DNA from: JACCVL01 sp963695375
GTDB taxonomy: Bacteria > Actinomycetota > Actinomycetes > Propionibacteriales > Nocardioidaceae
Direction of reading: 5' to 3'
DNA: 64,000 nt
Assembly: GCA_963695375.1 (NCBI GenBank)
Contig: OY968767.1
Coordinates: 682,001 to 746,000 of the forward strand
A program made the translations under genes and the position numbers. This document shows, one piece after another, positions 1 to 9,046 of the stretch. How positions within the stretch are numbered: position 1 is the first letter of the stretch; every line of letters starts with the position of its first letter. The notes beneath the pieces were generated by a model, which was given only the letters and a program-made list of their open reading frames with translations, searched no databases and was not told the DNA's origin.

Positions 1-683
1 AGCACCGGGGCCTGTAGGCCACCCGACGCGCGCCGCTGCAGGCTGAACAGCGTGCCCATCACTCCCGCCGCCAGCACCAGCGCCGGGTTCCGGGTCGCCA
101 CGGTCGCCGCGGTGTAGACACCGGTCGAGACCCAGACCGCGCGGTCGGGGTCCAGGGTCGCGTACATCGCCCCGCGGAAGAACACCTCCTCGCCGAAGCC
201 GTTGGCCAGCGTCGTCGCGATCACCATGGGTCGACTGCCTGCCTCGGCGAAGGTGAGGACGTTGCCGATGGCGCGGTCGAGAACGGGGACGTTGCGGGCG
301 ACGAGCGCACAGCCGTAGAAGAAGCCGAACGCCGCCAAACCGGTCGCGATGGGTGTCACGACCGGCCGGCGCAGCCGCTGGTCGCGGCTCTGGATCCAGC
401 CGAGGTGCAGCGGCCCGGACAGCACTCCCCCGGCGGTCCAGGTCGCAGCCACGGCGGTGGTGAGTCCGTAGAACTCCTTGGAGTTCGGCCGGGTGGACAG
501 CGAAAGCCCGAGCAGTCCGGTGCCGACGACGGAGACACCCGCGACCACTCGCCGGCGCCGAGCGCGCACTGCCGCGGGCTCGGAGTGCTGCACCGGAACC
601 ACATGGGTGATCGGCATCGGCAGCCGCGCGGCGAGCTCCGATCGCGCCCGCCGCCGCCAGGCGGCGAGCTGCGACCACGTCAT
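1..683 (-). CDS. CPBP family intramembrane metalloprotease, 3' end outside window
   Basis: The reading frame runs off the left edge and has about 227 codons inside the window. It is hydrophobic with several likely membrane segments and contains the CPBP (Abi/Rce1-like) signature EEVFFRG at 165-200, where the paired glutamates and arginine form the glutamate-protease active site. The second family motif (FxxxH) should lie beyond the edge, so completeness cannot be judged. The ATG overlaps the stop of the upstream reductase gene as ATGA, which implies translational coupling. It is the last visible gene of a four-gene operon. Substrates of bacterial CPBP proteins are mostly unknown; some act in bacteriocin immunity or prenyl-protein processing, and nothing here shows which applies. 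Confidence 0.8.
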   Translation of the reverse strand, partial: MTWSQLAAWRRRARSELAARLPMPITHVVPVQHSEPAAVRARRRRVVAGVSVVGTGLLGLSLSTRPNSKEFYGLTTAVAATWTAGGVLSGPLHLGWIQSRDQRLRRPVVTPIATGLAAFGFFYGCALVARNVPVLDRAIGNVLTFAEAGSRPMVIATTLANGFGEEVFFRGAMYATLDPDRAVWVSTGVYTAATVATRNPALVLAAGVMGTLFSLQRRASGGLQAPV

Positions 684-1603
684 CGAGTGCGCTCCCGCTG
701 CCTCTGCTCGCGCTCGATATGTTCACGCAACGCCACCCGCACCGCGTCGTCGTAGCTCATCGGGTCGAACGGCACGATGGAGGTGATGCTGTCGTCGCTG
801 ACCACGACCTCGTTGGCCATCGAGTCGACCAGCGAGCGCCCGGTCTGGGTGTCGACGTCGGTCACCAGGGACAACCAGCGCGACGAGAGGCCCGGGGTCA
901 GCAGCGGCACCGGGACGATGAGCAACCGTCTGCGCTTGATCGCCGCCACCCGGCGCATCATCGTGACGTACTGCAGGACCTCGGGACCGCCGATCTCGAA
1001 CACCCGGCCGATCGCCCGGGGCTCATCGAGGACCCCGACCAGGTATCGGATCACGTCCGCCACCGCGATCGGCTGGGTCCGGGTGCGGACCCAGCGGGGA
1101 GTGACCATGGCCGGCAGGTGATCGACGAGCTGCCGGGTCATCTCCCACGAGATGCCGCCGGTGCCGACGATGATGCCGGCTCGGAGCACGGTGACCGGCA
1201 CTCCGGCGCTGCCGAGCAGGCCCTCGACCTCGCGCCTGCTGCGCAGGTGGGACGACAAGGTGTCGGTCTCACTGCCCAGGCCACCGAGATAGATGATCTG
1301 CTGCACACCGGCCTCGGCCGCGGCCTTCCCGAAGGCCAGCGCCGCCTGCGCGTCCAACCGCTCGAAGTCCTTCGACGCCAGCGAGTGCACCAGGTAGTAC
1401 GCCGCCCGGCACCCCCGCAATGCGGCGGTCAGCGTCTCGGGATCGTGCACGTCCCCACGCACCGCGACGCCGTCGCCCCGGTAGCGGTCGGGGTGTCGGG
1501 TCATCGCCCTGACCTCGTGCCCGGCGGCGATGAGCTCGGGACAGAGCCGCTGACCCACGAAGCCGGAGGCGCCGGCGACCAATACCGGCCCCCGCCCGGT
1601 CAC
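680..1603 (-). CDS. NAD(P)-binding NmrA/SDR-like protein
   Basis: A 307-residue atypical short-chain dehydrogenase. The N-terminus has the Rossmann dinucleotide loop GASGFVG at about residues 11-17, followed by an acidic and arginine-rich NADP-type pocket (TRHPDRYRG). A YLVHS stretch near residue 70 and a YLGGL stretch near residue 105 are typical of the NmrA/DUF2867-linked family, which often act as redox sensors or quinone/ubiquinone-type reductases. The start is GTG and overlaps the stop of the FHA gene by four bases; its own stop overlaps the ATG of the CPBP gene. The substrate cannot be told from sequence. Confidence 0.8.
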   Translation of the reverse strand: MTGRGPVLVAGASGFVGQRLCPELIAAGHEVRAMTRHPDRYRGDGVAVRGDVHDPETLTAALRGCRAAYYLVHSLASKDFERLDAQAALAFGKAAAEAGVQQIIYLGGLGSETDTLSSHLRSRREVEGLLGSAGVPVTVLRAGIIVGTGGISWEMTRQLVDHLPAMVTPRWVRTRTQPIAVADVIRYLVGVLDEPRAIGRVFEIGGPEVLQYVTMMRRVAAIKRRRLLIVPVPLLTPGLSSRWLSLVTDVDTQTGRSLVDSMANEVVVSDDSITSIVPFDPMSYDDAVRVALREHIEREQRQRERTR

Positions 1604-2487
1604 GGGTGATCACCCGCCCGCCGGTGCCGCCCGGCGGTGGTCCTGCTCGGCTGCGGTCGCTGATGGCCCAGCTCGCCGCCGATCCGACCGCCGTACGGGC
1701 GTCCGTGATCGGCGTACTCCTCGCGGAAGAACGACATCCGCCACTCGTTCAGCTCGATCCCGGACCCCGTCCGCAGCAGGGCGCTGTCGACGCTAGCGCC
1801 GTTCACCCGCGTGCTCCCGGGGCTGCCCACCCGCACCAGCACGAACTCGTCCATCGTGTCGTGCCGGACCTCGGCGTGCAGCGGCTCGAGCCCGTCGAGG
1901 GTGATGTCACAGTCGGGCGCACTCCCGATCGTCGTGGTCGCGTCGCGCAGCGGGAAGACCTCCTGCGGATCCCCCAGCCTAGGGTAGGGACCCGGTGCCA
2001 TGATCAGCCGCGGGTTGCCACCTCCGCGCGGATCGTGTGTCGTCGTCACCGGCTGGCGGCGCCGCCGCCGCATCGTGGGAGCGACCGGGAACAGCGTCGG
2101 TGGTGGCGCCAGCGCGGCCGCCGGCAGGGCGCCGCCGGTCGGCGCCGAGGCGCGTCCGCGGACCAGGGACCACAACCCCGCCCCGCGCTCGACGCGGATG
2201 TGTCGCGAGCCGGTCAGCCGGCGCTGCAGCCACGACGTCCGTCCGACGCCCAGCGTGACCAGGGGGCCGGTCGAGGTATGAACGCTGAGCGACAGGCCGC
2301 GGTCGGCCAGCAGGTCCGCAAGTCCACGGATCGCCCCGGAATCCGACCGCCCGGCGAACAGGAACGGGTCGCTCACCAGGAGATCCAGCTGCTTGCCGGA
2401 CCCGGTCAACATCCCGGAGACGGTGCGCGCCCCCGGGATGTCGACCGAGAACTCGAGCTCGGCGTCGATCGAGAGATCGGTGGCCAT
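1600..2487 (-). CDS. FHA domain protein
   Basis: A 295-residue protein in two parts. Residues 1-110 form a domain of unknown family. A basic, proline-rich linker contains an MRRRRR run near residue 138. A forkhead-associated domain covers about residues 170-265, with the phosphothreonine-binding landmarks IGS, LHAEVRH and VNG in the expected order. FHA domains bind phosphothreonine peptides, usually made by Ser/Thr kinases, but no kinase gene is in the window. The C-terminal tail is basic. The gene begins four bases after the small upstream gene and overlaps the reductase gene downstream, so all are probably one transcript. Confidence 0.82.
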   Translation of the reverse strand: MATDLSIDAELEFSVDIPGARTVSGMLTGSGKQLDLLVSDPFLFAGRSDSGAIRGLADLLADRGLSLSVHTSTGPLVTLGVGRTSWLQRRLTGSRHIRVERGAGLWSLVRGRASAPTGGALPAAALAPPPTLFPVAPTMRRRRRQPVTTTHDPRGGGNPRLIMAPGPYPRLGDPQEVFPLRDATTTIGSAPDCDITLDGLEPLHAEVRHDTMDEFVLVRVGSPGSTRVNGASVDSALLRTGSGIELNEWRMSFFREEYADHGRPYGGRIGGELGHQRPQPSRTTAGRHRRAGDHP

Positions 2488-2491
2488 CGGC

Positions 2492-2770
2492 TCAGGCGGC
2501 GCTGGCAGCGCTGCCGGTCGAGCTGTCGGTGGAGTCGCCGGCCGGGCTGGCGTTGTCGCGGGTGGTGACCTGCAACGTGCCGTTCAGCTTCCAGGTCGCC
2601 CGCGGGGCGTCGGCGCCGGTGTCCCGGGGGACCTCGACCGCCATGTCGATGAACCGGTAGTTGATCGCGGCCTCGCGACCGGTCAGGAACGACCACATCT
2701 CCCGACCGAGGTCGGTCCAGTCGACGACGTCGCTGCGGTGGTCAGTGGTGGAGGCGGTGGTGTCGCTCAT
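2492..2770 (-). CDS. Small conserved-looking protein, function unknown
   Basis: A 92-residue acidic protein with no signal peptide, membrane segment or recognised domain. The middle (residues 17-70) has regular hydrophobic spacing and several tryptophans, and the last 25 residues are a low-complexity Ser/Ala/Asp tail. It is accepted as a gene because TGAGGAG, a good ribosome binding site, precedes the ATG by six bases, codon bias matches its neighbours, and it leads the operon with the FHA gene starting four bases later. Being first in an operon with an FHA protein, it may be its partner; that is inference only. Confidence 0.6.
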   Translation of the reverse strand: MSDTTASTTDHRSDVVDWTDLGREMWSFLTGREAAINYRFIDMAVEVPRDTGADAPRATWKLNGTLQVTTRDNASPAGDSTDSSTGSAASAA

Positions 2771-2833
2771 CGGGGCTCCTCAGATCAGTGAGAGAAGTTA
2801 GACACTTTCCTCAACGGCTTGTTTAGGTTTACG

Positions 2834-3748
2834 ATGCTCAGCATGCCCCCATCACCCAGCACTACGCAACCCCAGGTCCCGACAACGGGGCCTCCCGCCC
2901 CGACGATGACCATCGGCGACCTCGCCGAACGGACCGGTGTGCAGCCCGCGACCCTGCGGATGTGGGAGGCCAGATACGGGTTCCCCCGCCCCGAACGCCG
3001 AGAGAGCGGGCATCGCCGCTATGCCCAGCGCGATGTCGACCTCGTGCTGCGTGCGCTCCGCCGACGTGACGGCGGCGCCCGACTGGAGGTGGCGATCGCG
3101 GAGGTCGCCCTCGCCCAGGCCGCCGTCGAGCAACCCCCGGGCGCCCCGTCGGTCTACGCCGCCGTCCGCCGGCTGCACCCCCGGTTGCAGCCGCAACGGC
3201 TGCGGAAGTCGAGCCTGATCGCGCTGTCGTGGGCCATCGAGGACGAGTGCTGCGCGCGGGCCGAGCGGCCCGTCATCTTCGGTGCGTTCCAGGAGGAGCG
3301 CTACTTCCGGGCCGCCGAGGAGCGCTGGACCGAGCTGGCGCGCATCGCCCGTTCGACCACCGCCTTCGCCGACTTCGGCCACCAGGCGCCGGAACCCGTG
3401 GGCGGAACGGTCCTCGTCCACCTGCCCGACGACGCTCCGATGCGGCGCGAGTGGGCAGTCGTCTGCGACGCGCCGGACCACCCGGCGATGCTCACCGCCT
3501 GGGAGCTGCCCGGGCAGTCCACCGTCCCCGATCGGCAACGGCTCTTCGAGGCGATCTGGTCCGTCGAGCCCGCCGCCGTCCGGACCGCGGCTCGGGTCTG
3601 CGCGCAGGTGGCGCTCCAGCTGGGGCACCAGGATGCGGCGCCGTTGCTCTACGAGCTCGCCGAGAACCCACCCACGCCGCCCGCAGAGCTGCTCCAGGCG
3701 ACGTCGTTGCTGAACCGGGTCGTCGCCTACGTCGACCAGATGGCCTGA
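2834..3748 (+). CDS. MerR-family regulator with DICT sensory domain
   Basis: About 304 residues. The N-terminal MerR winged helix is clear (TIGDLAERTGV, then LRMWEARYGFPRP and GHRRY). After a linker, residues 115-240 match the DICT domain (FGAFQEERYF, ARIARSTTAFADFG), a sensory module associated with light- and redox-linked signalling proteins in actinobacteria and cyanobacteria. The best start is ATG 2834, with ATG 2843 as alternative; an upstream TTG would extend into the promoter. A TAGGTT hexamer at 2824 suggests a very short leader. It diverges from the FHA operon over a 60-base gap and is the obvious candidate regulator of that operon. Confidence 0.85.
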   Translation: MLSMPPSPSTTQPQVPTTGPPAPTMTIGDLAERTGVQPATLRMWEARYGFPRPERRESGHRRYAQRDVDLVLRALRRRDGGARLEVAIAEVALAQAAVEQPPGAPSVYAAVRRLHPRLQPQRLRKSSLIALSWAIEDECCARAERPVIFGAFQEERYFRAAEERWTELARIARSTTAFADFGHQAPEPVGGTVLVHLPDDAPMRREWAVVCDAPDHPAMLTAWELPGQSTVPDRQRLFEAIWSVEPAAVRTAARVCAQVALQLGHQDAAPLLYELAENPPTPPAELLQATSLLNRVVAYVDQMA

Positions 3749-3791
3749 GACCTCTGGCTGAGGTCGCTCCGTGCTGGTGGAGACTGCCCCC

Positions 3792-5159
3792 ATGGACGAC
3801 CAGCACTCCGCCGCACTCGACCGCGCACACCGGCATGCGTCGGACTGGCTCTCGGCCCTGCCGGACCGGGTCGTCCCGCCACAGGCCTCCATCGACGAGG
3901 TACGGACGGCACTGGGCGCCGAGCTCCCCGACACCGGCTGCGACCCCGCCGCGGTGGTGGACCTGCTGGCCACGGCCTGCGAACCGGGCCTCACCGCGAT
4001 GCCGGCCGGCCGCTTCTTCGGCTTCGTCATCGGGGGTACCCACCCGGCCGCGCTCGCCGCCGACTGGCTGGTGAGCGCGTGGGACCAGAACGCCGGGCTG
4101 CGCCAGGTGACACCGGCGCACAGCGCCGTCGAGGACGTGACGAGCGGCTGGTTGCTGGAGTTGCTCGGTCTGCCCGCGGACGGCGCCGTCGGCTTCGTGA
4201 CCGGTGGCACGATGGCGAACTTCACCGGTCTGGCCGCCGGCAGGGACACCCAGCTCCGCCGGGTCGGTTGGGAGGTGCGCGAGCAGGGTCTCGCCGGCGG
4301 CCCCCCGGTACGGGTGCTGGTCGGCGCCGAACGGCACGACACCGTCGACCTGGCGCTGCGCTACCTCGGGCTCGGGGCGCCGGAACCGGTCCGGGTCGAC
4401 GAGCAGGGCCGCCTGGACGCCAGCGCTCTCGCCGCCGCACTCCAGGCGGGTGACGACGGACCGACGATCGTGGTGCTGCAGGCGGGCAACGTGCACTCCG
4501 GCGCGTTCGATCCGTTCGAGGAGGCCATCCGCGCCGCTCACGACCACGGCGCCTGGGTGCACATCGACGGTGCGTTCGGCCTGTGGGCCGCCGCGTCACC
4601 CACCCACCGGCATCTGATGGCCGGCCACGACCGGGCCGACTCCTGGGCGACCGACGCGCACAAGACGCTGAACACCCCGTACGACTGCGGTCTGGCCATC
4701 GTGCGCGACCTCTCCTCGCTGCGCGCGGCGATGGGAGTCCAGGGTGCCTACCTGGTGCTCGACGAGGCCGGAGAGCCGTTGGACAAGGTCCCCGAGCTGT
4801 CCCGGCGAGCACGTGCGCTGCCGGTCTGGGCGGTGCTGCGGTCCCTCGGCCGGTCCGGGGTGGCGGAGCTGGTCGACCGGCTCTGTCGGCATGCGGCGTC
4901 GTTCGCCGCCGGTCTCGACCGCATCCCCGGCGTGACCGTGCTGAACGAGGTGGACTTCACCCAGGTGTGCGCCTCGTTCGGCAGCGACGAGAAGACTCAG
5001 GAGGTGGTCCGCCGAATCCTTGCCGACGGGACGACGTGGATGTCCGGCTCCACCTGGCACGACCAGCGGGTGCTGCGCATCTCGGTCAGCAACTGGTCCA
5101 CGACGGAGGACGACGTCGAGCGCAGCCTGGCCGCGGTCCGCGCGGCCGTCCACGCCTGA
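3792..5159 (+). CDS. Group II pyridoxal-phosphate-dependent decarboxylase
   Basis: A 455-residue fold-type I PLP enzyme of the glutamate/aromatic amino acid decarboxylase family. The PLP-anchoring lysine is in TDAHKTLN at residue 291. Other landmarks are VTGGTMANF (phosphate-binding loop) near 135 and HIDGAFGLWA near 257, with the aspartate that contacts the pyridine nitrogen. Its length suits a short L-amino-acid decarboxylase, but the substrate (tyrosine, tryptophan, valine, aspartate) cannot be assigned. ATG 3792 is chosen over GTG 3771 because the family N-terminus begins about there. It stands alone, 43 bases after the MerR gene. Confidence 0.85.
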   Translation: MDDQHSAALDRAHRHASDWLSALPDRVVPPQASIDEVRTALGAELPDTGCDPAAVVDLLATACEPGLTAMPAGRFFGFVIGGTHPAALAADWLVSAWDQNAGLRQVTPAHSAVEDVTSGWLLELLGLPADGAVGFVTGGTMANFTGLAAGRDTQLRRVGWEVREQGLAGGPPVRVLVGAERHDTVDLALRYLGLGAPEPVRVDEQGRLDASALAAALQAGDDGPTIVVLQAGNVHSGAFDPFEEAIRAAHDHGAWVHIDGAFGLWAAASPTHRHLMAGHDRADSWATDAHKTLNTPYDCGLAIVRDLSSLRAAMGVQGAYLVLDEAGEPLDKVPELSRRARALPVWAVLRSLGRSGVAELVDRLCRHAASFAAGLDRIPGVTVLNEVDFTQVCASFGSDEKTQEVVRRILADGTTWMSGSTWHDQRVLRISVSNWSTTEDDVERSLAAVRAAVHA

Positions 5160-5171
5160 CCCGACCGGCAC

Positions 5172-5522
5172 TCAGCGTCCGGTCCGGGGCCGCTTGGGCG
5201 GCAGCGACCGGGCGTAGGTGATTCCGTGGCGCACCCAGTCACGGAGGTCGTCGTCGCTTCGCAACCCGTCCGCGTCGATGCTCAGCCAGCCGTCCATCTC
5301 CCGCCCGCGCATCTCGAATCTGCGCGCATGCGGGTGCGCCACCAAGGACGCGGTCGCGTCCGGATCGACTCGTACCATCAGCCCGCCCTGTCCGCTGGCG
5401 GCCACCGCCATGTTGCCGTTGACGAGGAAGGCGAGGCCGCCGAACATCTTCTGTTCGGTCAACGCATCCTCGGCGGCGACGACCGCTCGAATCCGGTCTG
5501 CCAGGTCGGTGTCGTACGCCAT
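5172..5522 (-). CDS. TfoX/Sxy N-terminal domain protein
   Basis: A 116-residue protein that is almost entirely a TfoX N-terminal domain. Markers are KMFGGLAFLVNGNM at residues 25-38 and a glycine-rich LMVRVDP stretch, followed by MRGREMDGWL. In gamma-proteobacteria TfoX regulates competence, but the short actinobacterial versions lack the C-terminal domain and have no established role. It converges on the decarboxylase gene with 12 bases between the stops and has no operon partner. Confidence 0.85.
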   Translation of the reverse strand: MAYDTDLADRIRAVVAAEDALTEQKMFGGLAFLVNGNMAVAASGQGGLMVRVDPDATASLVAHPHARRFEMRGREMDGWLSIDADGLRSDDDLRDWVRHGITYARSLPPKRPRTGR

Positions 5523-5607
5523 GCGCCCAGTCTGTCGCTGGGACCCGTCGATGTCAGGAGCAGCGAACCGGATGTCGCCTCGGTCGGCAGATCCGTTCCG
5601 CCGTTGT

Positions 5608-5613
5608 TAGCGT
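5608..5613 (+). promoter_or_regulatory. Leaderless -10 hexamer TAGCGT
   Basis: TAGCGT fits the actinobacterial TANNNT -10 and lies seven bases before the GTG of the PIG-L gene. This spacing puts the transcription start at the start codon, so the mRNA is probably leaderless. No Shine-Dalgarno sequence is present. Confidence 0.5.
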
Positions 5614-5620
5614 CTGCACC

Positions 5621-6340
5621 GTGCCCCCCACGAACGATGCGGTCGAGCGCGCCCTGGTGGTGACCGCACACCCCGACGACGTCGACTTCGGCGCCGCCGG
5701 GACGGTCGCCACCTGGACCGCTGCGGGGACCGCGGTGACCTTCCTGGTCTGCACCGACGGGCAGGCCGGCGGCTTCGACGACGACGTGGACCGCGCGGAC
5801 ATCCCGGCCATTCGGCGACGCGAGCAACGGGCAGCGGCCGCGGAGCTCGGAGTGCACGACGTGCGATTCCTCGGCGGGGTGGACGGTGAGCTGGTGGTGA
5901 CGCCGAACCTGGTCCGCGACGTCGTCGCCACCATCCGCGAGGTCCGTCCGCAGCGGGTGCTGACACAGAGCCCCGAGCGGGACTGGGCCCGCCTGCACCG
6001 CAGCCATCCGGACCACCTCGCCGCCGGCGAAGCGACCGTGCAGGCGGTCTATCCGGCCGCGCGCAACCCGCACGCCCTCCCCGAGCTCGCCGAGCGGGGG
6101 CTCGCCGCCTGGACCGTGCCCGAGCTGTGGCTGGCGGCCCATCCGGAGCCGAACCACGCGGTGGACGTCACCGACACCTTCGAGGCGAAGATCCGGGCCG
6201 TGCTCTCGCACGAGAGCCAGCATCCCGACCCGGACACGCTGCCGGCGAAGCTGCGCAACGCCGCCGCCGCCGCGGCGCGGGCACACGGACTGGAGCGCGA
6301 ACGGCTGGCCGAGCTGTTCCTCGTCACGCACATCCCCTGA
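5621..6340 (+). CDS. PIG-L family deacetylase
   Basis: A 239-residue LmbE/PIG-L zinc-dependent N-acetylglucosaminyl deacetylase-like protein. The metal-binding AHPDD is at residues 16-20 (VVTAHPDDVDFG) and the second histidine motif SHPDH is near residue 128. Actinobacterial relatives include MshB and Mca of mycothiol metabolism, but this short form is a distant member and could act on other acetylated sugars. The GTG start is supported by the leaderless -10 box directly upstream. It is monocistronic, facing the GST gene across 83 bases of direct repeats. Confidence 0.85.
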   Translation: MPPTNDAVERALVVTAHPDDVDFGAAGTVATWTAAGTAVTFLVCTDGQAGGFDDDVDRADIPAIRRREQRAAAAELGVHDVRFLGGVDGELVVTPNLVRDVVATIREVRPQRVLTQSPERDWARLHRSHPDHLAAGEATVQAVYPAARNPHALPELAERGLAAWTVPELWLAAHPEPNHAVDVTDTFEAKIRAVLSHESQHPDPDTLPAKLRNAAAAAARAHGLERERLAELFLVTHIP

Positions 6341-6370
6341 CCGGGCTCGGTCACAGCGACGAGCTGCCCG

Positions 6371-6414
6371 GTCGGCCGTCGGTCGGCCGTCGGTCGGCCG
6401 TCAGTCGGCCGACG
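6371..6414. repeat. Four tandem 11-bp repeats, GTCGGCCGTCG
   Basis: Three near-identical 11-bp units and a fourth diverged one fill the gap between the convergent PIG-L and GST genes. The unit is partly self-complementary (GGCC), so the array could form alternative hairpins and end transcription from both sides. It is also a likely site of length variation. Confidence 0.6.
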
Positions 6415-6423
6415 GTCCAGCCG

Positions 6424-7401
6424 TCAGCCCAGCGCCTCGCGGCCGTGCGGCGTGTGCCACCCGGCCGGATCCGGGCCGGCGGGCACGATGCGGGTCGGGT
6501 TGATCCGGTCGTGAGTGACGTAGTAGTGCCGCTTGATGTGGTCGAAGTCGACCGTCTCGCCGAACCCGCGGGTCTGGAAGACGTCGCGCGCCCATCCCCA
6601 CAGCGCCGGCATCTCGGTGAGCTTGTTGCGGTTGCACTTGAAGTGCCCGTGATAGACCGCGTCGAAGCGCACCATCGTGGTGAACAGCCGGACGTCCGCC
6701 TCGGTGATGGAGTCTCCCATCAGGAAGCGGTGCTGAGTGAGGCGCTCCTCGAGCCGGTCAAGTCGCGTGAACAGTGCGGCGTACGCCTCGTCGTACGCCT
6801 CCTGGCTGCCGGCGAAACCGGCCCGGTAGACCCCGTTGTTCACGTCGCGGTAGACGTGCGCGTTGAGCTCGTCGATCTCCCTGCGGAGCGGCTCGGGGTA
6901 GAGGTCCGGCGCGTCGTCGCGGTGGTGCGCCCGCCACTCGGTGGACAGGTCGAGGGTGATCTGGGCGAAGTCGTTGGTGACGACCCGGCCGCTCGCGATC
7001 TCGACGAGCGCCGGCACCGTGACCCGGCCCTGGTAGGTCGGGTCGGTGGCCAGATAGGCCTCGGACAGGTGCGAGATGCCCAGCTCCGGGTCCCGACCGT
7101 CGTCGTCGAGGCCGAACCGCCAGCCGCGCTCGTCGCGGACGGGGTCGACCGTGGCCAACGAGATCGCGGACTCGAGGCCGAGCAGTCCGAGCACGATCCG
7201 GGCCCGGTGCGCCCACGGGCAGGCACGGCTCCACACCAGCCGGTAGCGACCCGGCTCGACCGTCCAGCCGTCGGCCCCGTCGGCGGTGATCCGGTCGGTG
7301 AAGCGGCTGGTCTGACGGCGGAAGTCACCGCGTTCGCCGGTCTCTCGACGGAACTGCGTCGGCCCCGCGGGCCGGTCAGCCTGTGTGCGCGTGCTGTTCA
7401 T
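6424..7401 (-). CDS. Glutathionyl-hydroquinone reductase-like GST (Xi class)
   Basis: A 325-residue member of the ECM4/YqjG/PcpF group. The catalytic cysteine lies in ACPWAHR at about residue 61, the hallmark of Xi-class enzymes that reduce glutathionyl-hydroquinones. The thioredoxin-like half runs to about residue 150 and the helical half follows, with the DSITEADVRLF motif. Most actinobacteria make mycothiol rather than glutathione, so the physiological thiol may be mycothiol; this is inference. The frame stays open upstream, but homologous sequence begins near the ATG at 7401, with ATG 7422 as alternative. Confidence 0.87.
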   Translation of the reverse strand: MNSTRTQADRPAGPTQFRRETGERGDFRRQTSRFTDRITADGADGWTVEPGRYRLVWSRACPWAHRARIVLGLLGLESAISLATVDPVRDERGWRFGLDDDGRDPELGISHLSEAYLATDPTYQGRVTVPALVEIASGRVVTNDFAQITLDLSTEWRAHHRDDAPDLYPEPLRREIDELNAHVYRDVNNGVYRAGFAGSQEAYDEAYAALFTRLDRLEERLTQHRFLMGDSITEADVRLFTTMVRFDAVYHGHFKCNRNKLTEMPALWGWARDVFQTRGFGETVDFDHIKRHYYVTHDRINPTRIVPAGPDPAGWHTPHGREALG

Positions 7402-7453
7402 CTCTTCGACCGTACTGACCATTTCGGAACGGGCCACCCGAGCGGCGCTCCCG

Positions 7454-8989
7454 TCAGTCCGGACACCCGGTCCCCGGCCACGCCACGTCCCGCGCGAGAT
7501 CGGCACGCTGCAGGACCGCGAATCCGCACACCGTCGCCACCTGCCGGTAGCGCTCGGCCAACGCCGATCGGAATCGACCGTCGGAGTCGAGACCCCACCA
7601 GCCGAGGTCATGGACCTCGACCACCCAGTCCGGGGCGGCGGGTCCACGGAGGGTCCGGGTCAACAGGTCGAGGTCTGGGTCGTAGGTCCGAACGGCCAGG
7701 CTCCACAGGTACGGGTACGCCGGATCGAGCCCCGCCATCCGGATCACCTGCGGCTGGCCGTAGCTGACGACCACGGTGTCGTCAGGGGCGGCGGACTCCC
7801 GCAGCCACGCGGACACAGCCGCGATGTCGGCGGAGGGGTACCCGGTCGCCTGGTGCACCACCGCCCCGGTCACCGCTGCCATCGCGCCCGCGGCGACCAG
7901 CAGGCCGACCAGCGCCCGCCGGGCCCGGGTCGCGGTCACGGCCAACGCGCCGCTGGCGATCACCACCACCGGCAGGAACCCCAGCAGGTACTGCGACCAG
8001 AAGCTGGCCCCCAGCACCGTGCTGGTCACCGCCGTGGCGACCATCACCCAGAGGGCCACGGCGCAGGGGGGCGACGCCCCGGACGGCCGGTGCCGGGCGT
8101 GCACCCACCCGAGACCGACCAGGACCGGGGCGATGCCGGTGATCAGCGCCAGCGGCAGCAGCTGCCCGGCGCGCGCCAGCGGCGGATCCAGGTTCCACGA
8201 GAGGATCACGGCCAGCGCTTCCGACCGGAAGCCGTACAGCTCGGAGTAGGTCACGTCCACTCCCGGCGTGAACGCCTGTGCCCACACCAGCAGCGCGACC
8301 AAGGGCACCAGGGAGCCGGCGACGATGACGGCCAACAGCCGGACCGCGTCCCGCACCGCCATCCGTCGAGTGATCGCGTAGCCCAGCACCAGCACGGCGG
8401 CGAAGACCACGCCGTCGACCACGTTCTGCTTCACCAGCATCGCCCCGCCACCGGCCAGGCCACTGAACGCGCCGAATGCCAGCGAGGAGCGACCAGGGCA
8501 ACGAGCGACAGCGGCCAGGACGGCTGCGCAGGCGAGCAGCACGAGAGGTGCGGTGAGCAGCTCCCCGTCCGCGGCCTGCCCGGCCACCAGTGGCGACGCC
8601 GACAACCCGGCGGCCGTGAAGGCCGCCCAGGCCGAACCCCTGGAGCCGGCCAGCAGCCGCCCCACCCAGCCGGCCGCGAGCACCAGCCCGGCCACGGCCA
8701 CGCACGCGAGCAGCCGCAACGCGACCGGCCCGCCGAGCTCCGCCGCCAACCGGAAGAACGCCAGCAGCAGCGGCGGACGGTCCACCCACAGCTCGCCGTA
8801 CACGTGCGGCCCACCGGACGACCAGCGCTCGGCCACCAGCAGGTAGCCACCCTCGTCCGGATACAGCGGGTCGTCGAGGTAGGGAACCCGCAGCACCAGC
8901 GCCAGGGCGCAGGCGGCGGCGACCATCCGCCGCGAGGTCAGCGCGGCAGGCGGGGTGGCTATGACCCCGGTCACAGCACCAATCATCAC
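7454..8989 (-). CDS. GT-C membrane glycosyltransferase (ArnT/PMT-like)
   Basis: A 511-residue membrane protein with about ten predicted transmembrane segments. Near residue 43 is the PLYPDEGGY loop; a conserved acidic pair in the first extracytoplasmic loop is diagnostic of GT-C enzymes using polyprenyl-phosphate sugars (ArnT, dolichol-P-mannose mannosyltransferases). The C-terminal 130 residues are soluble. The acceptor is unknown; candidates are cell-envelope glycans or secreted proteins. It is transcribed toward the GST gene with 52 bases between and diverges from the lipoprotein gene. Confidence 0.8.
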   Translation of the reverse strand: MMIGAVTGVIATPPAALTSRRMVAAACALALVLRVPYLDDPLYPDEGGYLLVAERWSSGGPHVYGELWVDRPPLLLAFFRLAAELGGPVALRLLACVAVAGLVLAAGWVGRLLAGSRGSAWAAFTAAGLSASPLVAGQAADGELLTAPLVLLACAAVLAAVARCPGRSSLAFGAFSGLAGGGAMLVKQNVVDGVVFAAVLVLGYAITRRMAVRDAVRLLAVIVAGSLVPLVALLVWAQAFTPGVDVTYSELYGFRSEALAVILSWNLDPPLARAGQLLPLALITGIAPVLVGLGWVHARHRPSGASPPCAVALWVMVATAVTSTVLGASFWSQYLLGFLPVVVIASGALAVTATRARRALVGLLVAAGAMAAVTGAVVHQATGYPSADIAAVSAWLRESAAPDDTVVVSYGQPQVIRMAGLDPAYPYLWSLAVRTYDPDLDLLTRTLRGPAAPDWVVEVHDLGWWGLDSDGRFRSALAERYRQVATVCGFAVLQRADLARDVAWPGTGCPD

Positions 8990-9046
8990 CCCACCGGTGC
9001 ACCGAAACCCTCGTGACAGTCACCCAAACCGAAGGACCTGATCACG

